Shown: positions 1-12,379, numbered from the stretch's first letter. The stretch: 64,000 nucleotides of DNA from Flaveria trinervia (GCA_025506515.1 JACCIX010000748.1:1-64000); one strand, 5' to 3'. Translations and numbers: made by a program. The notes: generated from the letters alone by a model not told the origin.

Positions 1-886
1 AGCGATCACAAGTTTGATGTATTAGGATTCAAAGCAGCGGAATATGAACAAGAATTAGACAAATTGTAGCAAGCAATCGATACTTGTATTCATTAAGAGC
101 GCATGGTTATAGGGAGAGAATATATATTTCTGATTTCAAGGAATGTTTATAGATGTAGAATATTTCTAATCAAATCATTCATTCATTCACATCATTCATT
201 TTTTATTACAATAGGTTGTCACTCCTTATATAGCAATGCAACAATCACTGCTGTTATCACGGAAAGTGACAACTGGCAGATCTAATACAAAAATAACTAA
301 CTCTTAACAAACTACTAAAATGTTCACAACTACTGAGAACATATCAGAGTGTTAAGCACAAAATATAAAACTACTGAAACTACAACGACTGAAGAACAAG
401 CTCTTCAGTCATTTTACAAAACTACTGAAACATAAAACTACTGAAACTAGAAATATAAAACTACTGATATCACAACTACTGAAGAAGTACTCTTCAGCAG
501 TTGTGACAGACTACTGAGGCTTCAGTACTTGATCTTTAGACTTTGACCTTCAGGTGTTTCATCAGCTGATGACTTCAGTAGATATCATCAGCTGATGTCT
601 TCAGTCTTTGTCTTCAGACTTTGTACATCAGTTGTTGATCTTCAGCACTTGTAAACTCTTCAATGTTGTACTTCAGTACTTTGGTCTTTCAGCTTCAGCA
701 CTTGTGTTCATCAGCTGTTGTACTTCAGCACTTTAGTTCTTCAGCTGTTGAGGTCTTCAGCACTTGATCTTCATGTTGAAGTCTTCAGCACTTGTCAAAC
801 TACTGATGAGGCTTTCAGCAGTTGTTGTGATACCATGTGGGACTTAGAGGTTTTCTGATCTTGGCATTGGTTCTTTTGGTCCAACA
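1..886 (-). repeat. S1-family LTR, truncated by window edge
   Basis: The stretch matches the S1a LTRs at 19013 and 30680 along its whole length, but the first ~10 bases (TGACAGGATC) lie outside the window. It ends in CCAACA at 886, like the other S1 LTRs. Read on the minus strand it starts TGTTGG, carries a word array rich in CTTCAGCACTTG and ACTACTGA, and has a TATA box (CTATATAAGG, plus 224-233). It sits in the spacer of S2b. It is either a solo LTR or the 5' LTR of a minus-strand element running off the left edge; the window cannot tell. Confidence 0.85.
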
Positions 887-1149
887 ACATATAAGTGCCA
901 AGGAAATTTTTAAGCTTCGGAAGATATTAGAAATTTCTTCCGAAGGTAAAATACTTGGGAGTTATGTTTTAAAAGAAAAATCTTTCGAAGTTAAAAGCAT
1001 AATCCGAAGGATCAATTTTTTATAAATCTAAGGAAAGTCTTCATAAAGATTTTCATCCAAAGAAAACAAGAGCTTATGAAGTGTGATGAACTAGACAACT
1101 TACGACAAACCTATTTTAAGAAATAATAAGAATTAGTTTTAAGAAAAAC
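887..1149 (-). promoter_or_regulatory. S2b spacer with CTTCCGAAG-type words
   Basis: Non-coding stretch downstream of S2b RNase H. It has several copies of the S2 word (CTTCGGAAG, TTCCGAAGG, TTCGAAG, TCCGAAGG) between about 915 and 1012. It corresponds to the S2a spacer at 38307-38949. The S1 LTR at 1-886 has cut it, so the matching aORF start is not in the window. A regulatory role is inference. Confidence 0.5.
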
Positions 1150-2640
1150 CTACTCAAAGTTGATCATCCCAATAGCTGATATAAGATATTTAAATATTTG
1201 TTCATCAAAAGCCTTTGTAAACAGATCAGCATATTGTGCATCTGTGTGAACTTTGACTAGTTTAATTAATCCCTTCTCATAATTATCTCTTATTAAATGA
1301 TACCTCATGTTAATGTGTTTGGTTCTTGAGTGCTGCACCAGATTTTTTGTTATTGAGATAGCACTGTTGTTGTCTATATGAATAGGAGTCTCCTTGAAGT
1401 TGAACCCATAGTCTAGCATCTAATTTTGAATCCAAAGTACTTGAGCATAACAGCTTGCATCAGCAATGTATTTAGCTTTAGCAGTTGATACAAAGACACA
1501 TGATTGTTTCTTGCATTGCCATGAGACCACCCTTCCACCAAGAAACTGACATCCCCCAGATGTAGACTTTGTAGTCATGTTGCAGCCACCATAATCAGTA
1601 TCTGTATATGCATACAGATTGAAGTCAGGATTCTTGGGATACCATAAACCAAGTGTTGAAGCACCCTTAAGGTATCTTAGAATCCCTTTGACAGTGATAA
1701 AATGAGACATATTAGGGTTGGCTGATATCTTGCACAGATGCAAGTGGCAAACATAATATCAGGCCTGCTAGCAGTAAGATACATAAGAAACCTAATCATA
1801 GCTCTATATAATTGTTCATCTACACACTCCCTTTCAAGATCAGGTCCAAAGGAGTGGTTTCTAGCTATGGGTGTCTTAGCAATCTTACAATTAGTCATGT
1901 TGAATCTCTTGACTATGTTATGAACATACTTGACTGACTAATGAAGATGCCATCTTGAACTTGCTTTATTTGAATTCCAGAAAGAAATTGAGTTCCCCTA
2001 TGGCTCTTATTTCAAATCTGTCCTTCATCAGCTTCTAAAGTCTTTGAAGAGCTTTGGATTAGTTGACCCAAAGATGATGTCACCCACATATACTTGAAGT
2101 AGCAATATGTGACTTCCCTGTCCTTTGATGAAAAGAGTTCCATCTATTATACCTCTCCTGTATCCATGTTTGCAAAGATACTCTGATAGTGTCTCATACC
2201 ACTTCCTAGGTGCCTGATGCACCCCATAAAGAGCTTTGTCAAGCTTGCAGACATAATCAGGATGATCAGGATCTACAAAACCAGGTAGCTGTTTGACATA
2301 TACCTCCTCATTAATCACTCCATAAAGAAAAGCACACTTCATATCAAGTTGAAAGACCTTGATCTTGGATGCAGCAAATTCCAGGAATATCCTAACAGCT
2401 TCCAGTCTTTCTACTGGAGCAAAGACATCTATATAGTCAAACCCTTCTTCTTGTGTATAGCCTTGAACAACTAGTCTAGCTTTGTTCTTGATGATAATGC
2501 ATCTATCATCCTTCTTGTTCCTAAACACCCATTTGGTTCCAATGGTAGTCTTCCATGTGGAAGAGGACAAAGGTTCCAAACTTTCTGTCTTTTGAATTGA
2601 AGCAGCTCCTCTTGCATAGCTTTAACCCAAATTCCATCCT
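1150..2640 (-). pseudogene. S2b reverse transcriptase and RNase H
   Basis: The domain normally copies element RNA into DNA and removes the RNA strand. RT occupies 2028-2640 (WVFRNK, ARLVVQGYTQEEGFDY, VKCAFLYG-like LDMKCAFLYG, ALYG.HQAPRKWY), then ~1420-1900 holds the RT tail and RNase H (SRPDIMFATC, YTDTDYGG, STSGGCQFLGG), ending at 1150 (IGMINFE). Two catalytic positions are lost: the YVDD box reads YVGD (2079-2090), and the RNase H TAEAEY box reads TAKAKY. Frames change near 1900-2030 and a stop splits RNase H near 1420. It is a relic. Fragments of RT between 1900 and 2030 are poorly preserved. Confidence 0.85.
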
Positions 2641-3184
2641 TCGGAGCCTCATCAACTTTCTTTGGCTCTATCTGGGATAAGAAACAAGAGTGAAGACAAA
2701 CATTTGCTTCATGGGTTTGTCCTCTTGTTCTTACTCCTGTGAAAACATCTCTAATGATGTTTGTTGTGGGGTGGGACTTGTGGATCCTTAGCTAAGGGAT
2801 CACAACAAGTTGCTAAGAAAGATCTAAATTAGAGAAATTAGATCTAGCATAGAGTTTCACCCACCACATCAACACACTTATCAAGAGAGACTTGATCCAA
2901 GGAGTGTGTGACATCATTTATGTTGTCATCTATGGAGTGGTTATCAGCATCAAGAAAGTCTTGATCACTTTCACCATTACCATCATTGTCTTCTGCAATT
3001 GAAGCATCTTTATCTGGGTGAGGAGCCTCTGAGCTGGAATTTGAAGGCATACCAGATGTATAAGCTGAGTTTGTCATTGTGGTGCTGATAGAAACCTCAT
3101 TTCCAGAAGTAGTTCCAACTGGAGCTGAAGATGTTTTACTTGAAGGTCTTCTCAGCTCAAATCTTGGATGAGGATTACCTGTAT
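2641..3184 (-). pseudogene. S2b integrase-RT linker
   Basis: Low-complexity acidic and Ser-rich linker between the integrase and the RT, as in S2a (40141-40790). The longest readable piece is 2844-3077, rich in D, S and N (for example DKDASIAEDNDGNGESD). It ends in several stops. There is no recognisable domain. The linker usually carries the integrase C-terminal region in Sireviruses, and its composition here fits that. Confidence 0.55.
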
Positions 3185-4362
3185 TTAAATTTTCAGCAGA
3201 CCTGAAACAGTCTCACAAGATTTTTTAAAATAGTTGGTAACTAAATCAAGATCAAAGAGCCAATCAGAACCAGAACCAGCCACACAGGGTGTGTGTTCAT
3301 TGAAAGTCACATTGGTTGACTCCTCAACAATCCTAGTTCTAAGAGTGTATACTCTGTAAGCCTTAGCTTGGGAAGAGTATCCAATGAAGTGTCCATCATT
3401 GATTTCTCTGCAAATTTGGCAATTTGATCCTTGGTATTCAAGATGGTGCAAGGACAACCAAATGACCTGAGAAAACCAATGAAAGGTTTCCTCTTGTGCC
3501 AAAGTTCAAAAGGAGTCTTGCCATGAGTCTTAACTACTAAAACTCTGTTCTGCACATAGCATGCAGTGTTGACTGCCTCTGCCTAGAAGGTGATAGCCAG
3601 TTTAGAGTTAGACAACATGGTTCTTGCAGCTTCAATCAGTGTCTTGTTTCTCCTCTTAGCAACACCATTCTGCTGAGGAGTCCTGGGAGCACTGTATTGT
3701 CTTGTAATACGTTTGTCATCACAGATTGCATCACGGATTTGGTTCTTGAATTCAGTTCCCTGATCACATCTTATGATTTTGACCTTGTGATCAGATTGAT
3801 TCTCAATCTTCAAGATGAAATTCTTCAGAATTTTAAGAGTCTCATCCTTAATTCTAAGGAAGAAGACCTAAGTGAATCTTGTAAAGTCATCCGTGATCAC
3901 TAAACAGTAAGAGGTCTTTCCTAGATCATTACACTGGTGGGGCCAAGAAATCCATATGTAACAAGTGTAGGGGTGTAGTGATGGAGTTCCTTTCCTTAGG
4001 CTTGTGAGATACCTTATGTTGCTTCCCATTCAGGCATGCAACACAATGGTCATCATTATAAACTCTTTCTTTGGCAATCCAGTTACCAAATCATTCTTAA
4101 TATGTTTATTCATGTTTTTAACGTTTACATGGCATATTTTTATGCCATAGGAAAGACTCATCACTATTGGCTTTAGACAGAAAGCATGAAACTTCTCTAG
4201 AGGGAGATGTTTCTTGTAAATCCATCTTTTATATGTTCCATTTCTGGGGGCTCTAAGCAAAATATGCTCATGAGGAATGACCACCCCAGACTTGAGAACA
4301 ATGCACTCATGCTTAGTAAAGAGCATGTTATGACTCTGATCACAAAATTAGGATACACTTAG
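3185..4362 (-). pseudogene. S2b integrase
   Basis: DDE integrase inserts the cDNA into host DNA. Visible pieces, minus strand from high to low coordinate: pre-integrase region 4030-4326 with H..NMNKH and DLVTGLPKKEF before a lost zinc finger; core 3583-3813 with RCDQGTEF and PRTPQQNGVAKRRN; and C-terminal pieces 3185-3555 with TPFELWHKRKP, FGCPCTILNTKD and GYSSQAKAYRVY. The catalytic Glu of the usual AERRN box is Lys (AKRRN). The frame breaks several times, so it is inactive. T1 lies directly upstream, between this region and the protease at 12413-12775. Confidence 0.85.
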
Positions 4363-5269
4363 TGAAAGGGGTTCCAACATGTTTATCAAAGCCCATATAT
4401 CATAGATTATATGAAAAACGCAGCGGATATTATATTTTAAAACATGTTAAGAAGATAGTTGTTAAACCCATTTAACAAAGAACCCCAACCCATGGATCTT
4501 TATACATAATGCATACAATGAAAGAAACATAAAAGGAAGAATCACAACCTTTGGAGCTGCAAAGACCGAATAAGGAGATGAAAAGGAGGTGTTCTTGTGG
4601 CTAAACTTCAAGGTAGAAGTTCTCAAGATAGCATACCCCAAGCCAATCCACAAATCACCTTGAATGCTAGGATCTTTGACACCAATTTCCAGCTACAAAA
4701 CACTTTTGTTGGCTGAAAAAATCTGCTTCCTTTCTGCCTTAACCGAGAGATAGAGGAGAGAGTAGAGAGAGAGCTTTTGTTTTGTGTGTGTTCTTGGATG
4801 ATAGAATGAAATGAGTGTTGTTATGTCCAAGACTTGCATGTCTTGACTATAGAATTGGGGCATCCAAGAACAAAAGGGGCGGCCGAAAATGGCCCCCTTT
4901 TGTTTCCCTCTCATTTCAAATTTTTATAAAAAATTTACAATCACACCCCTGTTTTATAAAATTAAAACCATTTTAATTTTATATCACTAACACACACTAT
5001 TATTTGCCATTGCTTAACTAATTTAAATAATGTACAAATAATCTTTTATGAACAAATTATCTATATAATGATGTTCATCTACAAAAGCAATAATTTAGAA
5101 AATCCAATTTTCTAAATTGGTGTCATTATTTATTTGTGTGATCTTATCAACATTAAATTACTTTTTTTTTGTGTTCGTTTGGCTTGTTATTGGGTATGAC
5201 CCCCGACTTGGATCATATTACACTAGCCACATCAATTTAATATGAATCTTGGGCAGATCAATACTTTCA
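4363..5269 (-). repeat. T1 3' LTR
   Basis: 907-bp copy of the LTR at 11476-12379. It starts TGAAAGGGGTTCC and ends ATACTTTCA on the plus strand. Read on the minus strand there is a TATAAAAA box near 4922-4930 followed by a CT-rich stretch (plus-strand GA repeats at ~4744-4773), a common plant leader composition. Short indels separate it from its partner. Confidence 0.93.
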
Positions 5270-5279
5270 ATCTCCCACT
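5270..5279 (-). other. T1 polypurine tract
   Basis: Minus-strand AGTGGGAGAT abuts the 3' LTR exactly, which is where plus-strand DNA synthesis is primed in copia elements. Confidence 0.7.
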
Positions 5280-6001
5280 TGCACAAGATTTATAGAAGAT
5301 TGATGCAAGCAGCAAATAACGCCTAGCAACGGTTTGCTACCCCTAATGTATATGACTAAGTGCCATTCAATAACATCATCCTTTTCAAGTGACTTACTTG
5401 AATATGTCTTAGGTGAATTATTCATCTATCCTTTCGTTGCAGATGTCATGTTAAATCCAAGAGACACAGAATTGTCATTCTCTGATGATTTAACTTTAGC
5501 AGGCCTTAGACATCTAACTCTCAACGAATAAGAGGAACAAATTCCATCTTGACTACATACGTCTCACAATCACCTCATATTATACCTGAACTCAGCCTTA
5601 TGTACTGCCAATTTTTTAGAACAGCAAAGAACTAAGTCAAAGTACAACACTTGGTGAATATCAAGATCTAATATGTATCTCAGGTCTGAGGATACATGAT
5701 ATTCGCCTTTACTCATATCTCTTATGACTAATCAGCAAGATTCCATGCAGAAATAATTGAGAGCGGTCTGTCCAATATCTATATCCCATAGATATCAATG
5801 AACCTTGGTAGCAACCTCTTGCTTTATATTCATACCTTATGAACATCAACCAATCTAAGTTCATTATAGTCTTGCATTCATAGTTGTTCCCACAAGTATG
5901 ATCGACTACGGGCGTTTAGAATAACTTATTTATTCATGGATTTAAACATGCTAAAATAGAAGAACAAATGAAATTATAACTATATAATTAAGTCAAATAC
6001 A
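5280..6001 (-). other. T1 3' untranslated region
   Basis: About 720 bp between the RNase H stop and the polypurine tract. No conserved domain, repeat or extra ORF is evident in either strand. A 65-codon plus-strand frame at 5334-5531 has no supporting features. It is longer than in many copia elements. Confidence 0.6.
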
Positions 6002-7845
6002 TTAGTTCCAATATCTATATGCAAAGTACAACATCAACCCAGTCACTAGAATATCTAAGTCCCATGGCACAAACATGACCCTCATGCTTTGCCTTTTCAA
6101 GGAGCTTTGTGAGTGGATCCGCAACGTTTTTATCAGTGTGGACTTTGCGAATACATATCTTTCCTTTTTCAACTTCATCCCTTGTGTAGTTGAATCTCCG
6201 TTCAATGTGCCGAGTCTTTTGGAGCACGAGGTTCCTTGATTTGAGCAATCGCACCCTCGTTGTCACAAAAGATCTCTAGGGGATCCTGAATGGAAGGGAC
6301 TACCCCTAGATCGGCTATGAATTTCTTCAGCCATGCAGCTTCCTGTGCTGCCATTGAAGCGGCGACGTATTCTGACTCTGTAGTGGACAACGCTACGACT
6401 TCTTGCTTTGAGCTTTTCCAAGAAATAGCTCCCCCATTCAGAATAAAGATGTACCCCGATTGAGATCGTGAATCATCTCGATCGGTTTTGAAACTCGCAT
6501 CCGTGTAACCTCTTACAACGAGTTCCTCTTCACCAGACCCGTAGATCAAGAACATGTCCTTAGTCCTCCTTAGGTAATTCAGAATGTTTTTGACAGCCAT
6601 CCATGACTATCACCAGGATTTTGCTGGTATCTACTTGTCATGCTTAAAGCGCATGACACGTCTGGTCTAGTGCATCATTGAATACATGATGGATCCTATA
6701 GCAGATGCATATGGGATCGCCTTCATCCTAGTTTGCTCCTCCTTGGAGCTTGGACATTGAGTCGTACTCAATATTGTCCCTCTTTGAATAGGTACGGTAC
6801 CTTTCTTAGAGTTTTCCATCTTGAACCTTTTCAAGATTTTGTCAATGTATGCACTTTGATTCAACCAATTAGCCGTTTTGATCTATCCCTATAGATCTTT
6901 ATTCCCAGAATATAGGCAGCTTCACCAAGATCCTTGATGGAAACAACTTCCAAGCCAGGTTTTTACACCTTCCATGGTTGGAATGTCGTTTCCAAGTAGT
7001 AGTATGTCATCAACATACAATACTAGGAAGGTTATTGTGCTCCCACTAGCCTTTTTATACACACAAGCCTCGTCAGCATTTTTGATGAAGCCAAATTTCT
7101 TTACTTCATCATCAAAACAGTGATTCCAACTTCTCGATGCTTGTTTCAATCCATAGATTGATTTCTTTAACTTGCATACTTTGTTAGGATGTTTTGGATC
7201 GACAAAACCTTCAGGCTGAACCATATAGACATCTTCCTCAAGATATCCATTTAGGAAGCGGTTTTGACATCCATTTGCCAAATCTCATAATCATAATGAG
7301 CTGCTATGGCAAATAATATCCTTATAGACTTAAGCATTGCAACAGGTGAGAAGGTTTCATCATAATCAACCCCTTGAGTTTGAGTGAAACCTTTTGCTAC
7401 AAGTCTAGCTTTGTAAGTATCCAAGTTTCCATGCATATCGGTTTTCTTCTTGAAAACCCACTTACTTCCAACTATTTTGGAATTAACAGGTGGCACAACA
7501 AGTTCCCAAACTTGATTGTCATACATGGATTGCATCTCAACGTTCATGGCCTCAAGCCATTTGTCACAATCCAATTGGACATTGCATCATCATATGTGGT
7601 TGGTTCATCTGAATCCACCACATAGCATCCATCCATGAAAAATCCGTATCTGTCAGGTGGATTACTAGTTCTACCACTTCTGCGAACGTTTTGTGTGTAT
7701 CGATCAACCGCTGATCATCCTCAACGTCCTCATGTTGAGTGCTAGTTTCAACCAAACGTGCATCGGGCTGTGGTTCTTGCAGTTTTTGATCCTCTTCAAG
7801 ATCCACTGTTCTACTGCTAGCTCCTTCCATAAGGAACTTGGCTTC
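6002..7845 (-). pseudogene. T1 reverse transcriptase and RNase H
   Basis: RT runs from ~7574 down to ~6667: WVFKKKTD, ARLVAKGFTQTQGVDY, WQMDVKTAFLNGYLEE, IYGLKQASRSWN and an intact YVDD box (7016-7027, LYVDDILLLGND). RNase H runs 6600-6015 with all four acidic positions visible in YTDASF, STTESEYVA, CDNEGA and NVADPLTK. Frame changes occur near 7260, 6920 and 6260. The linker 7564-7845 (acidic, D/E/T-rich) is included. These are the best-preserved enzyme domains of the element, consistent with its similar LTRs. Confidence 0.9.
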
Positions 7846-9100
7846 TAAGAACTCACCCTTTCTGGCAACAAATACCTTTTGTTCCAGTGGATTATAGAAT
7901 AATATCCCATAGAATCTCTAGGATATCCAACAAAGATACACTTGGTGGATCGGACATCTAATTTGTTTGGGGTGGGTGTCTTAACATAAGCCTCACAACC
8001 CCAGACCCTTAAGTACGATAAGGATGGAACTCTTCCATGCCATATCTCAAAAGGTGTCTTTTCCACCTTTTTGGTTGGAGCCATATTCAGAATACGGGCT
8101 GCGGAGAGCAAAGCGAAACCCCAAATGATAGAGGTAATGTGCTTCTAGCCATCATAGATCGGACCATATCCAATAAGTTCGATTCCTCCTCTCAGACACA
8201 CCATTATGTTGTGGTGTTCCAGGTGGAGTGAGTTGTGAGACAATCCCACAACTCCTAAGATGATCTTGAAAAACATCACTTAGGTATTCGCCACCTCTAT
8301 CGTGCGGAGAATTTTAATGATACCTGTTGAGTTGATTTTCTACTTCATTTTTGAAGATTTTGAACATTTCAAAAGCTTCATCTTTGTGCCTTAATAAGTA
8401 CACATACCCATAGCGACTGTAATCGTCGGTAAAGGTAATGAAGTATCTTTCACCATTCCTAGCCACTGGCTTAAAAGGACCACATACATCCGAATGTATG
8501 ATACTTAATAATCTTTTGCCCTTTCGTTAGTTCCACTAAAAGGTGCCTTAGTCAATTTACCTTGTAAACAAGATTCACATACATCAAATGAATCACATTC
8601 ATTTGTTTTTAAAAGACCATTCTTTTGAAGTGTTTGTATACGTTTCTTGTTTATATGACCAAGACGACAATGCCAAAGGTAGGTATCACTCAAATCTTGT
8701 TTGAGTCTTTTGGTGTTTGCTTGGTATATGAGCTATCATATGTTGTGTTTTCATGAACCAATTCATAAATACCATTACAAGGTATAGCCTTAAAATAAAA
8801 TACATGATTTAAAGAACATGAATATCATTGTCAACAACTTGAAATCATAATCATATTGTCTTAAACGGGAAACATAAATTATGTTCCTAGTCAAACTAGG
8901 AGCATATAATACATTATATAAAATAACTTCCAAACCACTTGGAAGCTTCAAAATAGTCTCCTTGGGCTTCCACGTGAACCTTTGCACCATTGCCCATGAA
9001 GAGACTTATTTCCCCTTTTGCATAATGTTCATTTCTTTTGAACCCCTGCAAAAATTGCAAATGTGAGTTCCACATCCGGTATCTAATACCCATGTGTTAG
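7846..9100 (-). pseudogene. T1 protease and integrase
   Basis: The protease motif LDTGCG lies at 9075-9083 (DTG). Then come a gag-pre-integrase segment with WHCRLGHINKKRI and a C..C pair (8505-8693), a heavily broken integrase core (8112-8500, several stops), and the C-terminal part 7845-8111 with KTPFEIWHGRVP, WGCEAYV and FVGYPRDSMGYY. The frame breaks right after the protease active site near 9050. The enzyme would cut the polyprotein and insert the cDNA; this copy cannot. Confidence 0.85.
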
Positions 9101-10042
9101 AAGAAATAACATTTAGCTCAACATGTATCATATAAATTATACCTGAGGTTTGCCCCGCATCCCTCTTCTCTCTCAACTCTTTGAGATAGACTGGACAATT
9201 TCTCATCCAATGTCCTATCTCACCACATTTGAAGCATGGGTCGTTTACAGCAACCTTTTGCTTCTTCTCCTTGGGCTTCGGAGGTTCCGCCCTAAAAAGC
9301 ATCTTCCCCTTCCCTTTAACGTGCCCCTTTCCTTTGGCAACATTTGCCTTAGGAGGGGGTAGAGACCTTTTTCTTCTCCCACCTTCATTAATGGTGAGAA
9401 CGGGTAAAACCCTTTTACCCATTCCCGCCTCAGCTGATTTGAGCATCGAATGAAGTTCATTTATGCTCTTGTCCCATCCGTTCATGTTGTAATTCATGAC
9501 GAATGCCTCAAACCTTTTAGTTAGGCCATTAAGGATCAAATCCGTGGCCAATTCTTTTGAGACAGGACAATTTAGCCTTTGAAGGCGGTCGATGTGGCTT
9601 TTCATCTTAAGAACATAAGATGAAACTGATTGGGTTTCCTCCATCCGACATGCATGAAGCGCTCGAACCGTTTCAAAGCGCTCCACTCTAGCTTGTTGCT
9701 AGAACGTTTCCCGCAACTGAGTGATCATGTCATAGCTCCATGGAGCTCATACTCCTTTTGGAGTTCAGGTGTCATACTTGCCAACATAAGGCAAGAGACT
9801 TGGACGGAGTCCTCTACATACTTTACCCAATTATTATAGGCCTCCACATCCTCCTCGCTAGGTTCATCAGGGATGGGATCATCAAGAATGTAGGCCCGCT
9901 TTTCTTGCTTGAGAACAATTCTCAAGTTGCGGTACCAATCCATGAAGTTGTTAGGTGTTAGACGATCCCTTTGAAGGATCGCCCTAAGAGATTGGTTGTT
10001 TTGGGTTGGTACATCGTTATTAGCGTTGGTGTGGTCGGCCAT
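9006..10042 (-). pseudogene. T1 gag (capsid-nucleocapsid)
   Basis: Gag starts at the ATG at 10042 (MADHTNANNDVPTQN). The UBN2-type capsid region has NFMDWYRNLRI, YILDDPIPDEP and FETVRALHACRMEETQSV, followed by LKMKSHIDRLQ and FEAFVMNYNMNGWDKSI. The basic region (RRKRSLPPP, KGKGHVKGKGK) leads to one CCHC knuckle CFKCGEIGHWMRNC (9195-9236), and the frame runs on into the protease. A frameshift near 9727 plus an in-frame TAG near 9695 split it. It forms the virus-like particle and binds element RNA in intact relatives. Confidence 0.9.
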
Positions 10043-11460
10043 CTACAAGATTTTACAAAGTTCCATTTTAGTAATCGTTGATATAATTATATTTTATTTA
10101 TTAACACCCTTTATGTCTCATAGACTTATTAATAAATAAAATTTAGAATCCAACGTTATATTTAAATATTGGTTAGGTGACCTTATCCCATTATTTAAAT
10201 AAACAAGTAGTCATAAATGACAATTGCAACCTATTGCAACTTCTAGTGGCATGGGATCGTTTGAACATCTTTTGTTTATAACGGCATGTTTACCCCATCA
10301 ACACCTTTTATAAAACACATTTTAGGTGATCCATTCAATATATTTTATAAATCAAGTCGTCCTACTTACACACACGTGTGAGTTTACTACATGAGTGGTT
10401 AGGTGACCTTTATCCCACAAACATGGTATTCTCACCTCAAGTCACAAGTTCCCTCAAAGTGGTTAGGTGACCTTTATCCCACTAAGAGTTTGCAAGTAAC
10501 CTAAGTGTTGTGTAAAAGGATGGTGCTTAACTTGTTTTCAAAAGGGATTTAAAATGATACAATTCTAGTTTTAGAAAAGTCTATGTATCATATGATTGTA
10601 TGCATTCAACCATATGGTACTCTATCGATTCTTTTAAATAAAACTCATTTTATTTTACAAACCATTAATTCCTTTTATAGAACCATTCTATTTTGCTTAA
10701 TGATTTGAGAACCAATTTTCTTGTTTATAGTTTGTTTTAGTAGATGGTTTGTTAATCACATCCAAATAATCAAAACAAACATCATCATATGCAATCAACC
10801 AAACATAAACAAAACATCCATATATGCATAACAAAGCATACTAAGTTGAGCACACTTGTTTAGCCAAAACAAGTATGTCAAATGGTCTTGTCCTAAGGGT
10901 TAAGAATCATGACACATGGTTGATCAAGGGACTCCCACTTGAATCCACATCTTCAAGCATCCTCTTTGTCTTATCTTTTCTTCAAGTCTTGATCTTGAGC
11001 ATCCTTTACAAATTATGTATCCTAATACATGTTTCTAGTAAGAAAAAACCTAATCTATTTATTACAAATCATATGAATGAATAGATTACAAAACAAAACT
11101 TGAAACCCAAAAATAAAACATTACATGCCCAAATGAATATAACTAAACAACCAACAAACATCAAGTCAAGGCTTTGTTATGCATAAACAACAAACAACAT
11201 ATTAAAACATATCATAACACAGTTTTGGCAGCCCCTTTTTAGCCCATTTTCTTGGCCATTACATAACCAAGAACACATGGGTTTAGTCCAAACTAATAAC
11301 ATCTTATGATCTAGATTTTTAAGATCATTATATGCATAAAGTAAGATCTTTAAAACATCAAAAAAAGGGGCACAAAACAGCCCACTAACTCACGGATTTG
11401 AGGTGTTAAGCACCCAAAACCTGAACTAGTGAAGTAATATATGTATGCATATGTATAAGT
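10043..11460 (-). other. T1 long leader with repeated motif
   Basis: About 1.4 kb of AT-rich leader between primer site and gag, without a credible ORF. GGTTAGGTGACCTTTATCCC or a close variant occurs three times (10171-10190, 10395-10418, 10459-10482). The second and third share 24 bases including flanking GT and AC. A packaging or dimer signal is possible from its position, but that is inference. Confidence 0.6.
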
Positions 11461-11474
11461 GGCTCTTGATGCCA
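11461..11474 (-). other. T1 primer-binding site
   Basis: The minus strand reads TGGCATCAAGAGCC one base inside the 5' LTR. It resembles the initiator-Met tRNA 3' end complement TGGTATCAGAGC with changes. Confidence 0.7.
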
Positions 11475-11475
11475 T

Positions 11476-12379
11476 TGAAAGGGGTTCCAACATGTTTATC
11501 AAAGCCCATATATCATAGATTATATGAAAAACGCAGCGGATATTATATTTTAAAACATGTTAAGAAGATAGTTGTTAAACCCATTTAACAAAGAACCCCA
11601 ACCCATGGATCTTTATACACAATGCATACAATGAAAGAAACATAAAAGGAAGAATCACAACCTTTGGAGCTGCAAAGAACCGAATAAGGAGATGAAAAGG
11701 AGGTGTTCTTCTGGCTAAACTTCAAGGTAGAAGTTCTCAAGATAGCATACCCCAAGCCAATCCAACAAATCACCTTGAATGCTAGGATCTTTGACACCAA
11801 TTTCCAGCTACAAAACACTTTTGTTGGCTGAAAAAATCTGCTTCCTTTCTGCCTTAACCGAGAGATAGAGGAGAGAGTAGAGAGAGAGCTTTTGTTTTGT
11901 GTGTGTTCTTGGATGATAATGAAATGAGTGTTGTTATGTCCAAGACTTGCATGTCTTGGACTAATAATTGGGGCATCCAGAACAAAAGGGGCGGCCGAAA
12001 ATGGCCCCCTTTGTTTCCCTCTCATTTCAAATTTTTATAAAAAATTTACAATCACACCCCTTGTTTATAAAATTAAAACCATTTTAATTTTATATCACTA
12101 ACATACACTATTATTTGCCATTGCTTAACTAATTTAAATAATGTACAAATAATCTTTTATGAACAAATTATCTATATAATGATGTTCATCTACAAAAGCA
12201 ATAATTTAGAAAATCCAATTTTCTAAATTGGTGTCATTATTTATTTGTGTGATCTTATCAACAATTAAATTACCTTTTTTTGGTGTTCGTTTGGCTTGTT
12301 ATTGGGTATGACCCGACTTGGATCATATTACACTAGCCACATCAATTTAATATGAATCTTGGGCAGATCAATACTTTCA
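11476..12379 (-). repeat. T1 5' LTR
   Basis: 904-bp partner of the LTR at 4363-5269, starting TGAAAG and ending TTTCA, adjoining the CTTAG target duplicate at 12380-12384. It drives transcription toward lower coordinates. Same TATA-like box and CT-rich leader composition as the 3' copy. Confidence 0.93.

Larger units (their letters stand above)
4363..12379 (-). mobile_element. T1: full-length Ty1/copia element, minus strand
   Basis: Two near-identical LTRs (4363-5269 and 11476-12379) start TGAAAG and end TTTCA, flank an internal region, and are bordered by a perfect 5-bp target duplication CTTAG (4358-4362 and 12380-12384). Primer site, gag, protease, integrase, RT, RNase H and a polypurine tract follow in copia order on the minus strand. 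It is 8,017 bp. It has no aORF and no palindromic word array, so it is not Sirevirus-like. The gag frame shift and many stops in integrase make this copy defective. LTRs differ by a small number of short indels and substitutions, so the insertion is fairly young. Confidence 0.95.

Noticed and set aside
837..1025. Hydrophobic ORFs in and next to S1 LTRs (837-1025, 19573-19806, 31236-31577, 42199-42544, 53887-54311)
   Set aside because: They are translations of the U3 repeats (Leu/Ser/Phe-rich patterns) or run across the LTR end. No domain, and they are opposite in strand to the element promoter.
9150..9453. Plus-strand Pro/Leu-rich ORFs over T1 gag
   Set aside because: Antisense of the gag basic and zinc-knuckle region, which has strong domain evidence on the minus strand.
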